Of a DNA stretch of 64,000 nt, positions 23,401 to 34,747 are shown in pieces. The notes under the pieces were generated by a model that saw only the letters and a list, made by a program, of their open reading frames with translations, was not told the DNA's origin and did no database searches. The stretch comes from Udeniomyces pyricola (taxonomy: Eukaryota > Basidiomycota > Tremellomycetes > Cystofilobasidiales > Mrakiaceae). The position numbers and the translations under genes are program-made. The stretch covers positions 1,282 to 65,281 of the forward strand of contig BCIK01000032.1 of NCBI GenBank assembly GCA_039545295.1, written 5' to 3'. Numbering within the stretch: position 1 is the first letter of the stretch; each line of letters opens with the position of its first letter.

Positions 23401-25124
23401 CGTTGGACGAGCATCTCGATGTATGTCTGTGCCCCCATAGTGTTCCTCATGCAGGTCGAGATTCCACTGACTTGATACAATGCCCTCGTTTCCTCTTTCT
23501 AGATGCTGATGGTATGCCACCATCTCGACAAATCGATTCCAGAAGATATTGCCTTCGCCGACTCCCGAATCCGAGCCGAGACAGTTGCGGCGGAGGATGT
23601 TCGTACTTCCCTTCAATATTGATCGCCGCGAGTGACGTGAGGAACGTGGACTGACGTTTTGGTTTGGGTCATCTTACACGATAGGTACTGCACGATACAG
23701 GCGCTATCTCAATGATCAGGTACGGTATAACCAACCACCTTTCGCCTTTGCCGTTTCTGGCGGAGTACGTACTGATGGCGTGATTGTGTGGGATGTTCAG
23801 TTCTGATGCACAGGCAATGGGTCGAATTGGCGAAGTAGTTTCTCGAACCTGGAGGACTGCTGCTAAAGTGAGTCGTAGGGAGAATCTTTGCGGGTACTGC
23901 GTCATGCGAACCAGCTGACATTGACATGCCCCTTCTATCTCGTCCTTTCGCGCACAGAATCGGGATATGCGAGGACCGCTGCCTGGAGATATCGAGGGAC
24001 GGGACAATAACCGAGTAAAGCGGTACATCAGGTGTGTTCGTTCACGCGAGCTCATCCGAAGATGTGTGTGAAACTCATATCCCGCCGCATTTTTTTGCTT
24101 GTATTTTCTTTACACTTTGAAGCAAATACACGGTGAACCCTGCCATCACTCACGGCATGTCTCACCTGATTGGAAGCATTGAACCTGGAAGGTGTGTGCA
24201 TTATCATCGTCATTCTTCGCGCCGTGGTTGGAACTGACCTTGGAGTTATCGACAGACTGGCCGACCTGGTCTTGTGGCAGCCAGCCAACTTTGGACAGAA
24301 GCCAGAGATGGTCGTCAAGGGTGGTATCATTGCATGGGCTCAGGTGCGGTCTTTCACCCTTGATAGATAGGTACTTATCTTCTTGCCAATCAGACAAACG
24401 TTGACTTGATATCTTCCTTACACGTCGATCTCTGTTCATGGCAGATGGGAGAGGCCAATGCTTCCATTCCGACTGTCCAGCCCATCGTATGTTTGCAGTC
24501 CAGTTCCTGTGGGCCTTTTCCTCTCGAAAGAGTTGGCTATGTCGCTGGCAACTGACATGCCTTCCTATGTAGTTTGGTCGACCGATGTGGGCATGCGAAC
24601 CTGCGGCTGCGGCCCTTTCGTCTGTGCTCTGGTGTTCGGAGGTTTCCATCACATCTGGTACGTTGCCTCGCGGTCCCTCAGACATATACGCTCAAGGTAA
24701 GATGCAGATATGCTGATCATGGAGACGCTCTCGGCCGGATTTCTGTAGGCGCGATTGCATCGTACGGCCTCAAGAAGCGCCCAGCTCCCGTCGTTGGGTG
24801 TCGCAAAGTGTCAAAGAAGGACATGAAATTCAACGACATCACGCCTTTGATGACTGGTGGGTTCATTTGATCTTCAACCCACTTGGCGCTGACACTTCGA
24901 TTGACGGTGCTTTGCGTCTTCCTTGACTTCTTTCCTCCACTAAAGTCGACGCCGAAACGTACGAAGTCAAGGCTGATGGCGAGATCATGGACATCGCTCC
25001 AGCAATCACTCTTCCCCTCACTAAGGCGTACATGCTCGTACGTGTGCTAACGGTCTGCTTCCTTTCATGCTTGCTGTGCGATACTGGAGCTGACAAATGA
25101 CTGCCTCTGCTTTCTCAGTTTTAA
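20425..25124 (+). CDS. URE1: Urease (single-chain, nickel-dependent)
   Basis: Hydrolyses urea to ammonia and carbamate in the cytosol. The gamma, beta and alpha parts are fused in bacterial order: [29 protein letters not shown] and [10 protein letters not shown] (gamma); HFPFLEVN and [17 protein letters not shown] (beta); [18 protein letters not shown] (alpha). Nickel ligands and active-site residues are visible: HVH in AHVHYICPQ, the lysine of GLKLHEDWG that is carbamylated, VNIHTD, the histidine of HTYHTEGAGGGHAPDI, MVCHHL of the mobile flap, and D in [11 protein letters not shown]. About 830 residues in many short exons, length normal for fungal and plant ureases. The last exon is just TTT TAA after the acceptor at 25118, giving the C-terminal F. 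Activity needs UreD/F/G-type accessory proteins, none of which are in the window. Confidence 0.97.
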
Positions 25125-25694
25125 GTCTACCCTGTGGTGCAACGACTCTTTCATTTCTTTCCCACATGATCTTTCAAGGGGGCTGTATGATAAACATGAT
25201 ACTTCTCGTTTTCCCCAGTCGAGCTGATAGCAAGATATGCAACACATGGCATCGGCATGCAACCAGGGCTTGCCAGGTTTGAAAAAGCGATTAAAAAAGG
25301 CCAGACTCGATGACAGGGCAAAGAGGAATGGAAGAGGGGTGGGGCAAAGGACAAAGGGGATGGGTGGAGTGCATTGATGGTAATACAGATTGGAAACTAA
25401 TGGATACACGTGACAAAGATGGTCGATGGCGAAGCTATGCGAGAGGGCCAGAAGATGGCGTGGGAGAGAGCAGAGGACTGATGACGACATCGCGGGGTCG
25501 ACCAAGAGGGTTACAGTCTAGACGGATGAGCTGACAACAGGAACGGTAGATAAGTAGGAACAAGTTAGCGCAAGCTTAGCATATATAGCAGAGGATCGTG
25601 AGGGAATTGAAACCCAGCGAGAGGTCGAACGATAAGGGCAAGAAGAACTTACGTGCGCAAGGCCTTGTTTTTTGTTTTGTTTTTTTTTTTGCTC
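25125..25694. other. Convergent 3' flanks of urease and the small gene at 25.7 kb
   Basis: 570 bp with no supported gene. A donor-like GTAAGT on the minus strand near 25650 suggests an intron in the 3' untranslated part of the following minus-strand gene, or a longer spliced C-terminus. Confidence 0.45.
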
Positions 25695-25946
25695 TCAAAG
25701 GCTCCACTCGCTGCAATGGGCAGAGGCAAGCGACGGGTTGTACTTGCGGGTGAAGTTGCACCCTGATCGCTTGGTGACGACGTGGGAACCTCGGGGGAGA
25801 GTGGATGAGTTGTATCCTCGAGTCTTAGTTTCGAGAGCAGGGGAGGTAGCGGCGCCCTGGGTCTTGGTGGCAGCCTGGACGATGGAGGGCTTAGCGCGAG
25901 CGCTCGATCGGAGGGTCTTGGAGAGGTGAGCGATGGGGGTGGACAT
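25695..25946 (-). CDS. Small protein with mitochondrial-type presequence, unknown
   Basis: I do not recognise this 83-residue protein. The first about 45 residues are basic and hydroxylated with almost no acid (STPIAHLSKTLRSSARAK...), followed by TRGYNSSTLPRG, as expected of a mitochondrial targeting peptide with a cleavage site near RGYNSS. The mature part is short and ends HCSEWSL. The ATG at 25946 has a purine-rich context on its own strand. A minus-strand donor near 25650 could indicate further exons. No sequence here proves translation beyond the presequence-like composition. Confidence 0.5.
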   Translation of the reverse strand: MSTPIAHLSKTLRSSARAKPSIVQAATKTQGAATSPALETKTRGYNSSTLPRGSHVVTKRSGCNFTRKYNPSLASAHCSEWSL

Positions 25947-27345
25947 GTTTGATAGAGGTGGATAACGTAGGGAAGGAGTATGAGCTAGGTGAAGTGAGGA
26001 AGGGCAAAGAGGGTAACAGGATGATAAGTGGTGGTGGCGGTGATGGTGATGGGATTGGCCGATAAAGGAAAAGGGGGCATATAATCAAGATCGAACCAAA
26101 GGGGGGACGACGTCGTGTGGAGGCGGAAGCCGGAGCAGCACGATGGCCTCTGACGTGGGTGCGGATGCGTGTGGAGCGTGGAGGGGCCGCCCTGGAGCTT
26201 CCCCCGCTTTCTCGCGTTTCTCAAGCTTTTGGGGCCCAACTCCTGAGTCGTGATTGGATATTGGATATTGATCAAGCAACGTAAAGCGATATTCAGCATG
26301 TTTGATTTTTATCTTTGTTTTGTATCGACGCGCAACGCTACCCGCACCCTATCAATGCGATCAGAGTTCATCCACTCATGCACTTATCCACTCGATATGG
26401 CCCGGTCAATCCTTGCGTCCAAGGCGGCCATATAGTATATTATAATCGATCCCCGCAGAGATAGAGCGTGAAACCGGCATCTCGCTCATCCAATTGCCCC
26501 GATAATCGAGAAACAAAATCTGACATCATCATCCGCGTCGCCGCTAGATGCAGGTACACAGGGATGAGAAAAAAAGAAAGAAAGAAAAAAGAAGAAGAAG
26601 AGAGAACCAAAACAAAACAAAAAGGAACAACCGGACATGGCACATGATTGCATGCAGGCCGATCGGACAAGCGATACAGATCATGGATTGATTCAAGCAT
26701 GTATATATATATATCGAAGTTCAACCAGGGGAGCTACAGTACAATAGGGAAGAAGATGGCGAGAAAGGTCAGGGAATCAAACGTAGAAGCAGAGGTATAT
26801 GCGCCTGTCGAGGCAAGGGGGGCCGGAGATGAGAGATGCGTCGGGGGCAAAAGAAAAGAACTAGAGAAAAGAAAGAAAGAGAAGTACAAGTTGACGCGGC
26901 GCGCGCGTAAAAGAGGATATCGTGCGGTCAAAAGAGTGGGGCCGGTCGACGAAATCAAGATGGAGTGGGAAACAGACGTTAAACAGGTGCCAAGCGAGTG
27001 GGGAATAGACGTTAGACAGGTCGTGCCAGGGGGAAGTTGACTAGGCCGTGGGCGAGCGAGATCCGAGAGACTGCAAGGTGTCAATCAACAACTTGCTTGA
27101 ATATTCGTCTACATGATCTGTCGGGTTTGTTGGGACAACGTGTTTCAGCAACCACAGGAGACGGTCAGCCTTGTGCCGTAACACCTCGATCTAGCCCTGC
27201 TCAAGAGAGATGAACACGACTGCCAGCGATCCAGACGCGACTGTTCAACACGAGCCAGTGTCGCGTCGACTTACCTCGGTGATGTCGACGGTGGTAATCG
27301 GCCCGTACAAAGGTGTGAATTACCAACGGTACCAACCTGCGCCCA
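25947..27345. other. 1.4-kb gap without a supported gene
   Basis: Starts with the promoter of the small gene (pyrimidine-rich on the minus strand, 25950-26250). A short TATATA tract lies at 26701-26714. A purine-rich segment (26540-26620 and 26760-27050) encodes only low-complexity K/R/E frames. The part from about 27060 is the 3' flank of the CX9C gene and has splice-like signals, so an extra 3' exon is possible. Confidence 0.45.
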
Positions 27346-27733
27346 TCAGTGATCCCCTCGTAACATGAACTTGGCCTCGCTATCCCGGTCTCTCGACTTC
27401 TTGAATGTCTCGGCAAGAGCTCGCTCGGAGCACTTCTTGAGTCCATCGAGGAGCTGTTGGCACTGCTGGGCGGCTTCCCAATCCTCGAGACTTGCTGGTT
27501 GATTTTGAACGCACGATCGATAGAGGGCAAGTGGATTGGAGCATCGTTGGACAACGGGTTTCTGTGGATAGACATACCAGATGGGCGACCAAGTGAGCAT
27601 ATGGTCTTTTAAGACCTCTCACAGTTGACCTTGGAGCTAGTAGAGGACGGACGAGTTGAGCCTCTTCGAGGGGAAAGAGCAGGTAGAAAAGGTCGCGATT
27701 CTTGCTCTCGGAGTGGGGGACTTCCCAAGGCAT
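27346..27733 (-). CDS. Twin CX9C (CHCH) protein, mitochondrial intermembrane space
   Basis: Two exons (27733-27653 and 27561-27346, intron 27562-27652) join in phase to 98 residues beginning MPWEVPHSESKNRD. The second exon has two perfect CX9C motifs, CSNPLALYRSC and CQQLLDGLKKC, separated by 15 residues including EDWE. This is the coiled-coil-helix fold imported and oxidised by Mia40 (family knowledge). Which family member it is cannot be told: respiratory-chain assembly factors and mitoribosome proteins share this layout. The hydrophobic patch DLFYLLFPLEEAQL before the first motif may help identification. Exon 1 is chosen because it joins in frame and gives an ATG; the cysteine exon is the firm part. 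Confidence 0.8.
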
Positions 27734-28141
27734 CAGGGGACGGGATGGATTCGATGTCGATGAAGAAAGGTGTTGAGTGGGTCCCAGTCCAGAAACACTA
27801 GCGGAGACGGACAAGATGAAGGATGGGAAGCCGTTGCTCGCAGGGACACGCAAAGATCGCAAGACCTTCGGGCCGGTTATGCCGTCCAAGGTGCTCGACT
27901 TCCCATTTCTTCCGCTATATATATATATACATATATATTCTCTGCCCCACTAGTGATTAATCGGTCGCAAGATAGATGATCTCTCGCAACACAGCCCATT
28001 CTTCTACATTTCTGGGTTCATGAAATCGTCTACAATTTGGGGACCATACGGCTTCAAACACCACAAACGCCGCCCTTCCATGAGGGGGATAGTGATGCGA
28101 AACCTATCAGACCCCCTTTTCTCCTCTTCACCAGACTACAA
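27734..28141. other. Intergenic, promoter of the CX9C gene and 3' flank of the U2B'' gene
   Basis: 408 bp. Contains an alternating TA tract near 27920-27940. A longer minus-strand frame continues upstream of the CX9C start, but its residues show no conservation pattern. No separate gene. Confidence 0.5.
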
Positions 28142-29667
28142 TCAACTCGGGTTGGGCCCCGGCGCTGAGCGACGTGAAGCAAGTAAACAGGTTATCAGTC
28201 TTCAGGTCTGGAGTTATATATACAAAACAAAAACAGACAGTGCCAAACGCCTCCCCAGCACTTGTAGCACAAAATCAGACTGCTAGACTCACCCGCTTCG
28301 CCATCGTCATCATCGTCGTCCATGTCCATGTCGTCTTCATCTTCGCTCGCAGCCCCTGGCCCGTCAGTGTTCCCATTCGCTAGCGCTGAACCACCATCAA
28401 CCATCTCATTGTCGGCCTTGAACTTCTTGCTCTCCCGGATGGTGTCCTCCTCTTCTCTCGATCGTTTGAGATCGTCGGCTTCACGCTGAGCCGTCGAGGT
28501 GACAACCTTGAACGAGCCTGGCGGCGCAGTAGATTGGGATGTTGGGAGGAGAGCTTTAGAGACGGTCTTGGCGTAGGTGATGTTCTGGAAGTCGCGGTTA
28601 AAAGAACCAGCAATGAGTATGGTGGATCCAAAGATTGCGACGCGTGTTCCGAGATCGAGCGCGCCCTGGGTCCATGTCCCTTCAAGGTTGCTCCTATTTC
28701 CCTCGACATCTGCTACCCATACCCTCTGCACGTCACCCTGACAGAAGATTCCTCCTTTCCCTGCCGTAACCATGCCCTATGTCCAGCAGAATCCAGTATC
28801 ACGTATGCCGCCCCGAGGTTTGGGCCGCGTGTTCCGCTCTGAATAGCCATTCTGGATGGTCACATCATGATGTCTGTGAGATCTAGTCCATGTGGGGTTG
28901 ACCGAGACGTGTGATACGTGCTCTTTGAGTGAACGACGTGATTGAGGCGATATGTAGCAAAGGGAGGGAGGCATCGATCAAGATACAGACTGAGCGAGTC
29001 GATAGGTCGAATGGAACACCCAGTGTCGAACATGCGTATCGGCTGGTCGACCAAGTAGCTGTTGTCGAGGAGTGCGGAAAGAAACGCGTATAGATGGGAC
29101 GGAAGGCGAAGTGAGGTGACGACATGGCTGAAAGCACGCACCAAGGGTTTCCCGTAGAAGGTCTCGCCGCCTAGCGATCGCATCGCCGTCGTAGCCGCAA
29201 CCTGGTCCCCAAACGCGACAAAAGCCTGTCCTCTCATTCTAGACGTCTACGAAGAGTGAACACAAGTACCAGGTGAGTCTGATGCTTGACAGAAGCGTCA
29301 CATGCAGGGCAATGACGAGGGCGAGCTCGATGAAAAGGACAAAGCAACGCACCTTTGTCGCGACAACGTCGACGACGCGCCCAAAGGCGGAGAAGAGGTG
29401 GTATAGCTGACTGCGCAGCTCTGTTGGATCGTGGCAAAAGAGCCAATATTAGTTGAGTTGTTGAGGAAGAGATCAGTAGAGACAAGGCCGCGGACGAAGG
29501 GACAAACCAGGCTTCTTGACCTTGTCGCTAAGGCAAGGAATTGGGTTCAGGGGAGGAGACGTGAGCATGTATGGACTGCGAAGAAGACGGGTGTATGCGG
29601 GGGAAGATGAAACGACTCACTTGAGGCTGTTTATGTATAGGGTCTTGGTGGGTTGAGCTGAAGACAT
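28142..29667 (-). CDS. U2B''/U1A-type snRNP protein with one RRM
   Basis: Spliceosomal RNA-binding protein. Exon 1 reads MSSAQPTKTLYINSLN, where TLYINSLN is RNP2 of the U1A/U2B'' RRM. Then NDKVKKPELRSQLYHLFSAFGRVVDVVATK, and RNP1 in SRMRGQAFVAFGD, and GGETFYGKPL joining NITYAKTVSKALLP after a 557-nt intron (28585-29141). The signature YAKT closes the RRM. The tail is charged, with KRSREEEDTIRESKKFK and a run of D/E. The last exon (28164-28142) adds PGPNPS before the stop. Human U1A and U2B'' have a second RRM; here none is seen, as in yeast Msl1. The start is the ATG at 29667. Assignment to U2 rather than U1 is not certain. Confidence 0.85.
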
Positions 29668-30156
29668 GATGAAAGGAGCGATGGGCAGGGAAGGACACAG
29701 CGGGGTGGAAAGACGACGCGAGAGAGTTGGGTCAAAGCGAGGATGGCGAGAGGTGGGAGAGGTTTCCTGCAGCAGCCAGGCAGCGCTGATCGATGATTAG
29801 CTGTTTGGCTGTGGATATATATATAGTTATGATAAAAGACATGTTATACATGTTATACATGTTATATCTAGGCGGGCGACTGCTTTTATGTACAACCATG
29901 CTTACATATATCAGTGATACATGCATATAGACATGTACATACGCCCATCAATATAACGTATATATATGGATACGACCTCATCTTCGTCTTGGGTTTACAA
30001 TCGGCTCAAAGCTTTCCATGGATCTTACTCAGTACGTGGGAGAATGGATCTAACAAAGTACATGCATGCGATTTCCACAGGGCCAAGACGTAATACCCCG
30101 GCCTTCAGCTCCTCACCACCCACGTCTCGTTCGACACCCTATCTACTCGTTCGACC
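29668..30156. promoter_or_regulatory. Divergent promoter region of the U2B'' gene (-) and SDO1 (+)
   Basis: 489 bp. Holds three tandem copies of the 9-bp unit ATGTTATAC (about 29841-29867) and several ATATAT tracts (29816-29826, 29958-29966). No gene seen. Confidence 0.5.
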
Positions 30157-31513
30157 ATGTCCAAAATCTCCCAGCCCGGTACCCAAATCAAGTCGGTCCA
30201 CCATATTCCCGTCACAGCGTATTCATTCATCCGTTCGAGCGTTCACTCACACGCCTCACGTCTATCTGGCCACTCTCACCACCAGGCTTACCAACGTTTC
30301 CATTGTCCGGCTCAAGAAGGGCGGCAAGCGGTTCGAGGTATCCACACTCTTCCAACTTCGCTGACTCAATCTATGTAATCCATAGCCATATTAACACTTC
30401 TGTTGTGTATGCAAACCTCATCCACACTCTCACAGATTGCCTGCTACAAAAACAAGGTTCAGGAATGGAGGACAGGCGTCGAGACCGACCTGGACGAGGT
30501 TCTCCAAATCAATCGCGTCTTCATCAATGTCTCCAAAGGCCAGGCTGCTAATTCGGACGAGCTGCAAAAGTGCTTTGGAAAGACCGATCAGGATGAGATT
30601 GTCAAAGAGGTGTGTCGGGTCTCCTGTACCGGCCGCTACCTGGCAAGCTACCCACGTCACATCGGTGCCGCCCGCTCTGTTGACGACTACTCGCAACGTG
30701 TTGCTCACGATTATCCCTCATAACCCGATCTCCTTTACTGCGATCTTCATTCGAATATTTCAGATCCTCAAGAAAGGAGAGCTTCAGGTCGGCGAGAAGG
30801 AACGATCCCATAATCTCACCAACCTGTCCAAGGATATCGCTACCCAGGTTGCTGAGAAGTGCGTCGATCCGTCAACCCAACGGCCGTACAGCGTGACGAT
30901 GATCGAAAAGGCCATGGCAGAGATTGGGTTCAGTGTCAAGCCGGATAAGAATGCAAAGAGCCAGGTTCGTCGATCATTGATTGGCTTCATATGCTTGACT
31001 TTACACGCTACGCTTCTCCCCTCTTGTTGCGTCACTGCATGGGTGCCATAGAATACATGGTCAACTGATATATCTGCGTTGATATGGATATGAGCCCTTC
31101 TAGGCACTCGAGTGTATCAAAATGCTACAGGCGTCGTCTACCCTACCCATTCAACGAGCTCGCATGCGCGTCCGCATCACGATGCCCACCAAGGATGGTA
31201 AGCGCCTCAAGGACCAAGTCGTGGCTAACGCCGACAAAGTCGAAGAGGATGACTTTGGGTCGGACGAGTGGGAGGTCGTGAGTACATTCGGGTATTCTTG
31301 GCTTGTGGACGACTGGCCATGGTGGGATGACTTGACTGACCCACGCCAATCAACGTTGGTCTGTACCATCATCTGGATCCCCCCCAGATTATGCTCATCG
31401 ACCCTGGAAGCTTCCGGGTGCTGACAGATCTCCTCCAAAAGGAGACCAAAGGCAAAGGTAGGATGGAGACGCTCAACTTTGCTGCGGTTCAAGGCGAGGG
31501 AGGACTGGATTGA
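30157..31513 (+). CDS. SDO1: Ribosome maturation protein SBDS/Sdo1
   Basis: With the GTPase Efl1 it releases the anti-association factor eIF6/Tif6 from pre-60S subunits in the cytoplasm. Exon 1 (30157-30191) reads [11 protein letters not shown]. Next come [29 protein letters not shown] (the FYSH domain), [39 protein letters not shown], and [12 protein letters not shown]. The C-terminal ferredoxin-like part includes RMRVRITMP and [14 protein letters not shown]. The stop at 31513 follows GEGGLD. Six coding joints with normal GT-AG signals; length about 260 residues as in the family. The gene lies just upstream of YPT6 on the same strand. Confidence 0.95.
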
Positions 31514-31974
31514 TGTACATGAGCTTTTGGATGACAGGATTGATCGTTCTAGTGGGTGGATTGATCTGATGAGAAGCATGAGGCAAGTTGAGAGAAGAGG
31601 ATTGCAGGTCTGCTGCTGATGATGGATGCACGTTTGATGCTTGGCTGATCATGGTGAAACAGATCAAGACAGTTTACATAATGATGGGCGATTGAGCATC
31701 TCATTATGGTTGATATTCATGGTGTTCAGTCGGCAGCGATTCCAAGATGGTCGATCATATTCGATGGATGCAGGATGGCCGGTGACTCAGCGCACGAGGG
31801 CCAGCTTGGACCGACAGCTGAACGCTGGTTCCTGCTCGTCACTACGAGCTTGACCGTGATCACCCCTTGCCCTTACCCCTGCCGCCTGCTTGATCTTCCG
31901 TTCTCTCTCTCCTTGACTTATACCCAACCGTTCATCCCCAACACCAAACAACTCCCAAAACCTTATCCACTCGC
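31514..31974. other. Intergenic, SDO1 3' flank and YPT6 promoter
   Basis: 461 bp with CT-rich sequence from 31850 on, the usual pattern before a start codon in this window. No gene seen. Confidence 0.5.
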
Positions 31975-33658
<1,684 letters not shown>

Positions 33659-34747
33659 GCGTAGTTGGTGTGGCGATGGTGGTGGTGGGGATGTCGAAAG
33701 GGCGGAGCGAGGCGTCATTTTGGGGGGAGGGAAGGCGGGGGGGGGGGCAGGAGGGGCGGTGTTATCGGATTACGGTCTCGAAGGAAAGAGGATGTGTTTC
33801 GGCCTCTTGCCTGAAGATTTTCTTTCCATTTTTATTTGCTTTTGATTCTCTCGCGCTATTTGGATGCACTTACACAGTAAATATCGACGACGAAGTACTA
33901 TCAGTCTATACGTACGCGTTAGCTGCGATTGCCAGAATAATGATGTTTACATATGCTTAGAGACGTACGCGTGTGCACAGGAAGACAGAGGATTGCCAAT
34001 GGCATGAACTGATCATGGTATCACTGTTATAATTTCAGGGTATATATGTGTGTATATGTAGGGCGTATATAGTGGATGGATGTGGCTGTGCAAGTGATGA
34101 AGTATGTTGGCCGGATCTCTGAAGCTCTGGCATCGATACGAATCAGTCATGTGATGATGATTTGAGACTTGAGTGAGACTGAGGGAGCGTAACTATAATG
34201 ATATGTTGTGAATTGGTATTACTTGCTGACCGAAACGAGTGGAGCTCCCACGAGTCGCGTCTCTGATGATCGATAATCTCTTCTCTCGCAGCAGCCGGCC
34301 CAATTCTGGCAGCTACTTATAGTCGCTGGTGGCTGGTGGCTAGTGGGCGTTGGGCAGCTAGCTAGCTGGCAGGGCCGGCAGGATGGTGCCGTCCCTCCGT
34401 GCACGGCCGAATGGACGACGCTCTCACGTATCATATCATCACGTCGAGCGCTTGATCTCAGCCCTCTCGCTCTCGCCCTTTCCGGTTGAGCCAGGTTATT
34501 AAGCTTGCCAGCGTGCTTGCTGTCTATCGACTCTCAGAACACATCACCGCGGTATCACATATATACTATCAATCATATTATACACATACATCCCCATTTT
34601 CATTCACAACATCCCTCATCATCTCCATCTTACACCCGATCCTTCATCCGCCATTCTCCCAAACATCTTGCATCCCTCACTCGCCCATCCATCCACCATC
34701 AACTCCCGCACCAAACACCCATCCGCTCATCTGCCCTCAGCTGCCGG
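33659..34747. promoter_or_regulatory. 1.1-kb region between YPT6 and ABD1
   Basis: Contains the YPT6 3' flank with a G-rich segment (33720-33760), AT-rich sequence around 34040-34070, a TGGCTGGTGGC near-repeat (34326-34345), and a CT/CA-rich leader (34560-34740) before the ABD1 start. The ABD1 reading frame stays open upstream to about 34505, but I see no conserved residues there. Confidence 0.5.

Noticed and set aside
26648..27040. 130-codon lysine/arginine-rich plus-strand frame
   Set aside because: Composition follows the purine-rich DNA; the start lies in a TATATA tract and no conservation pattern is visible.
28590..29130. Possible C/D-box snoRNA in the long U2B'' intron (ATGATGT near 28870)
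   Set aside because: The box C match is imperfect and no box D with terminal stem was found at the right distance.
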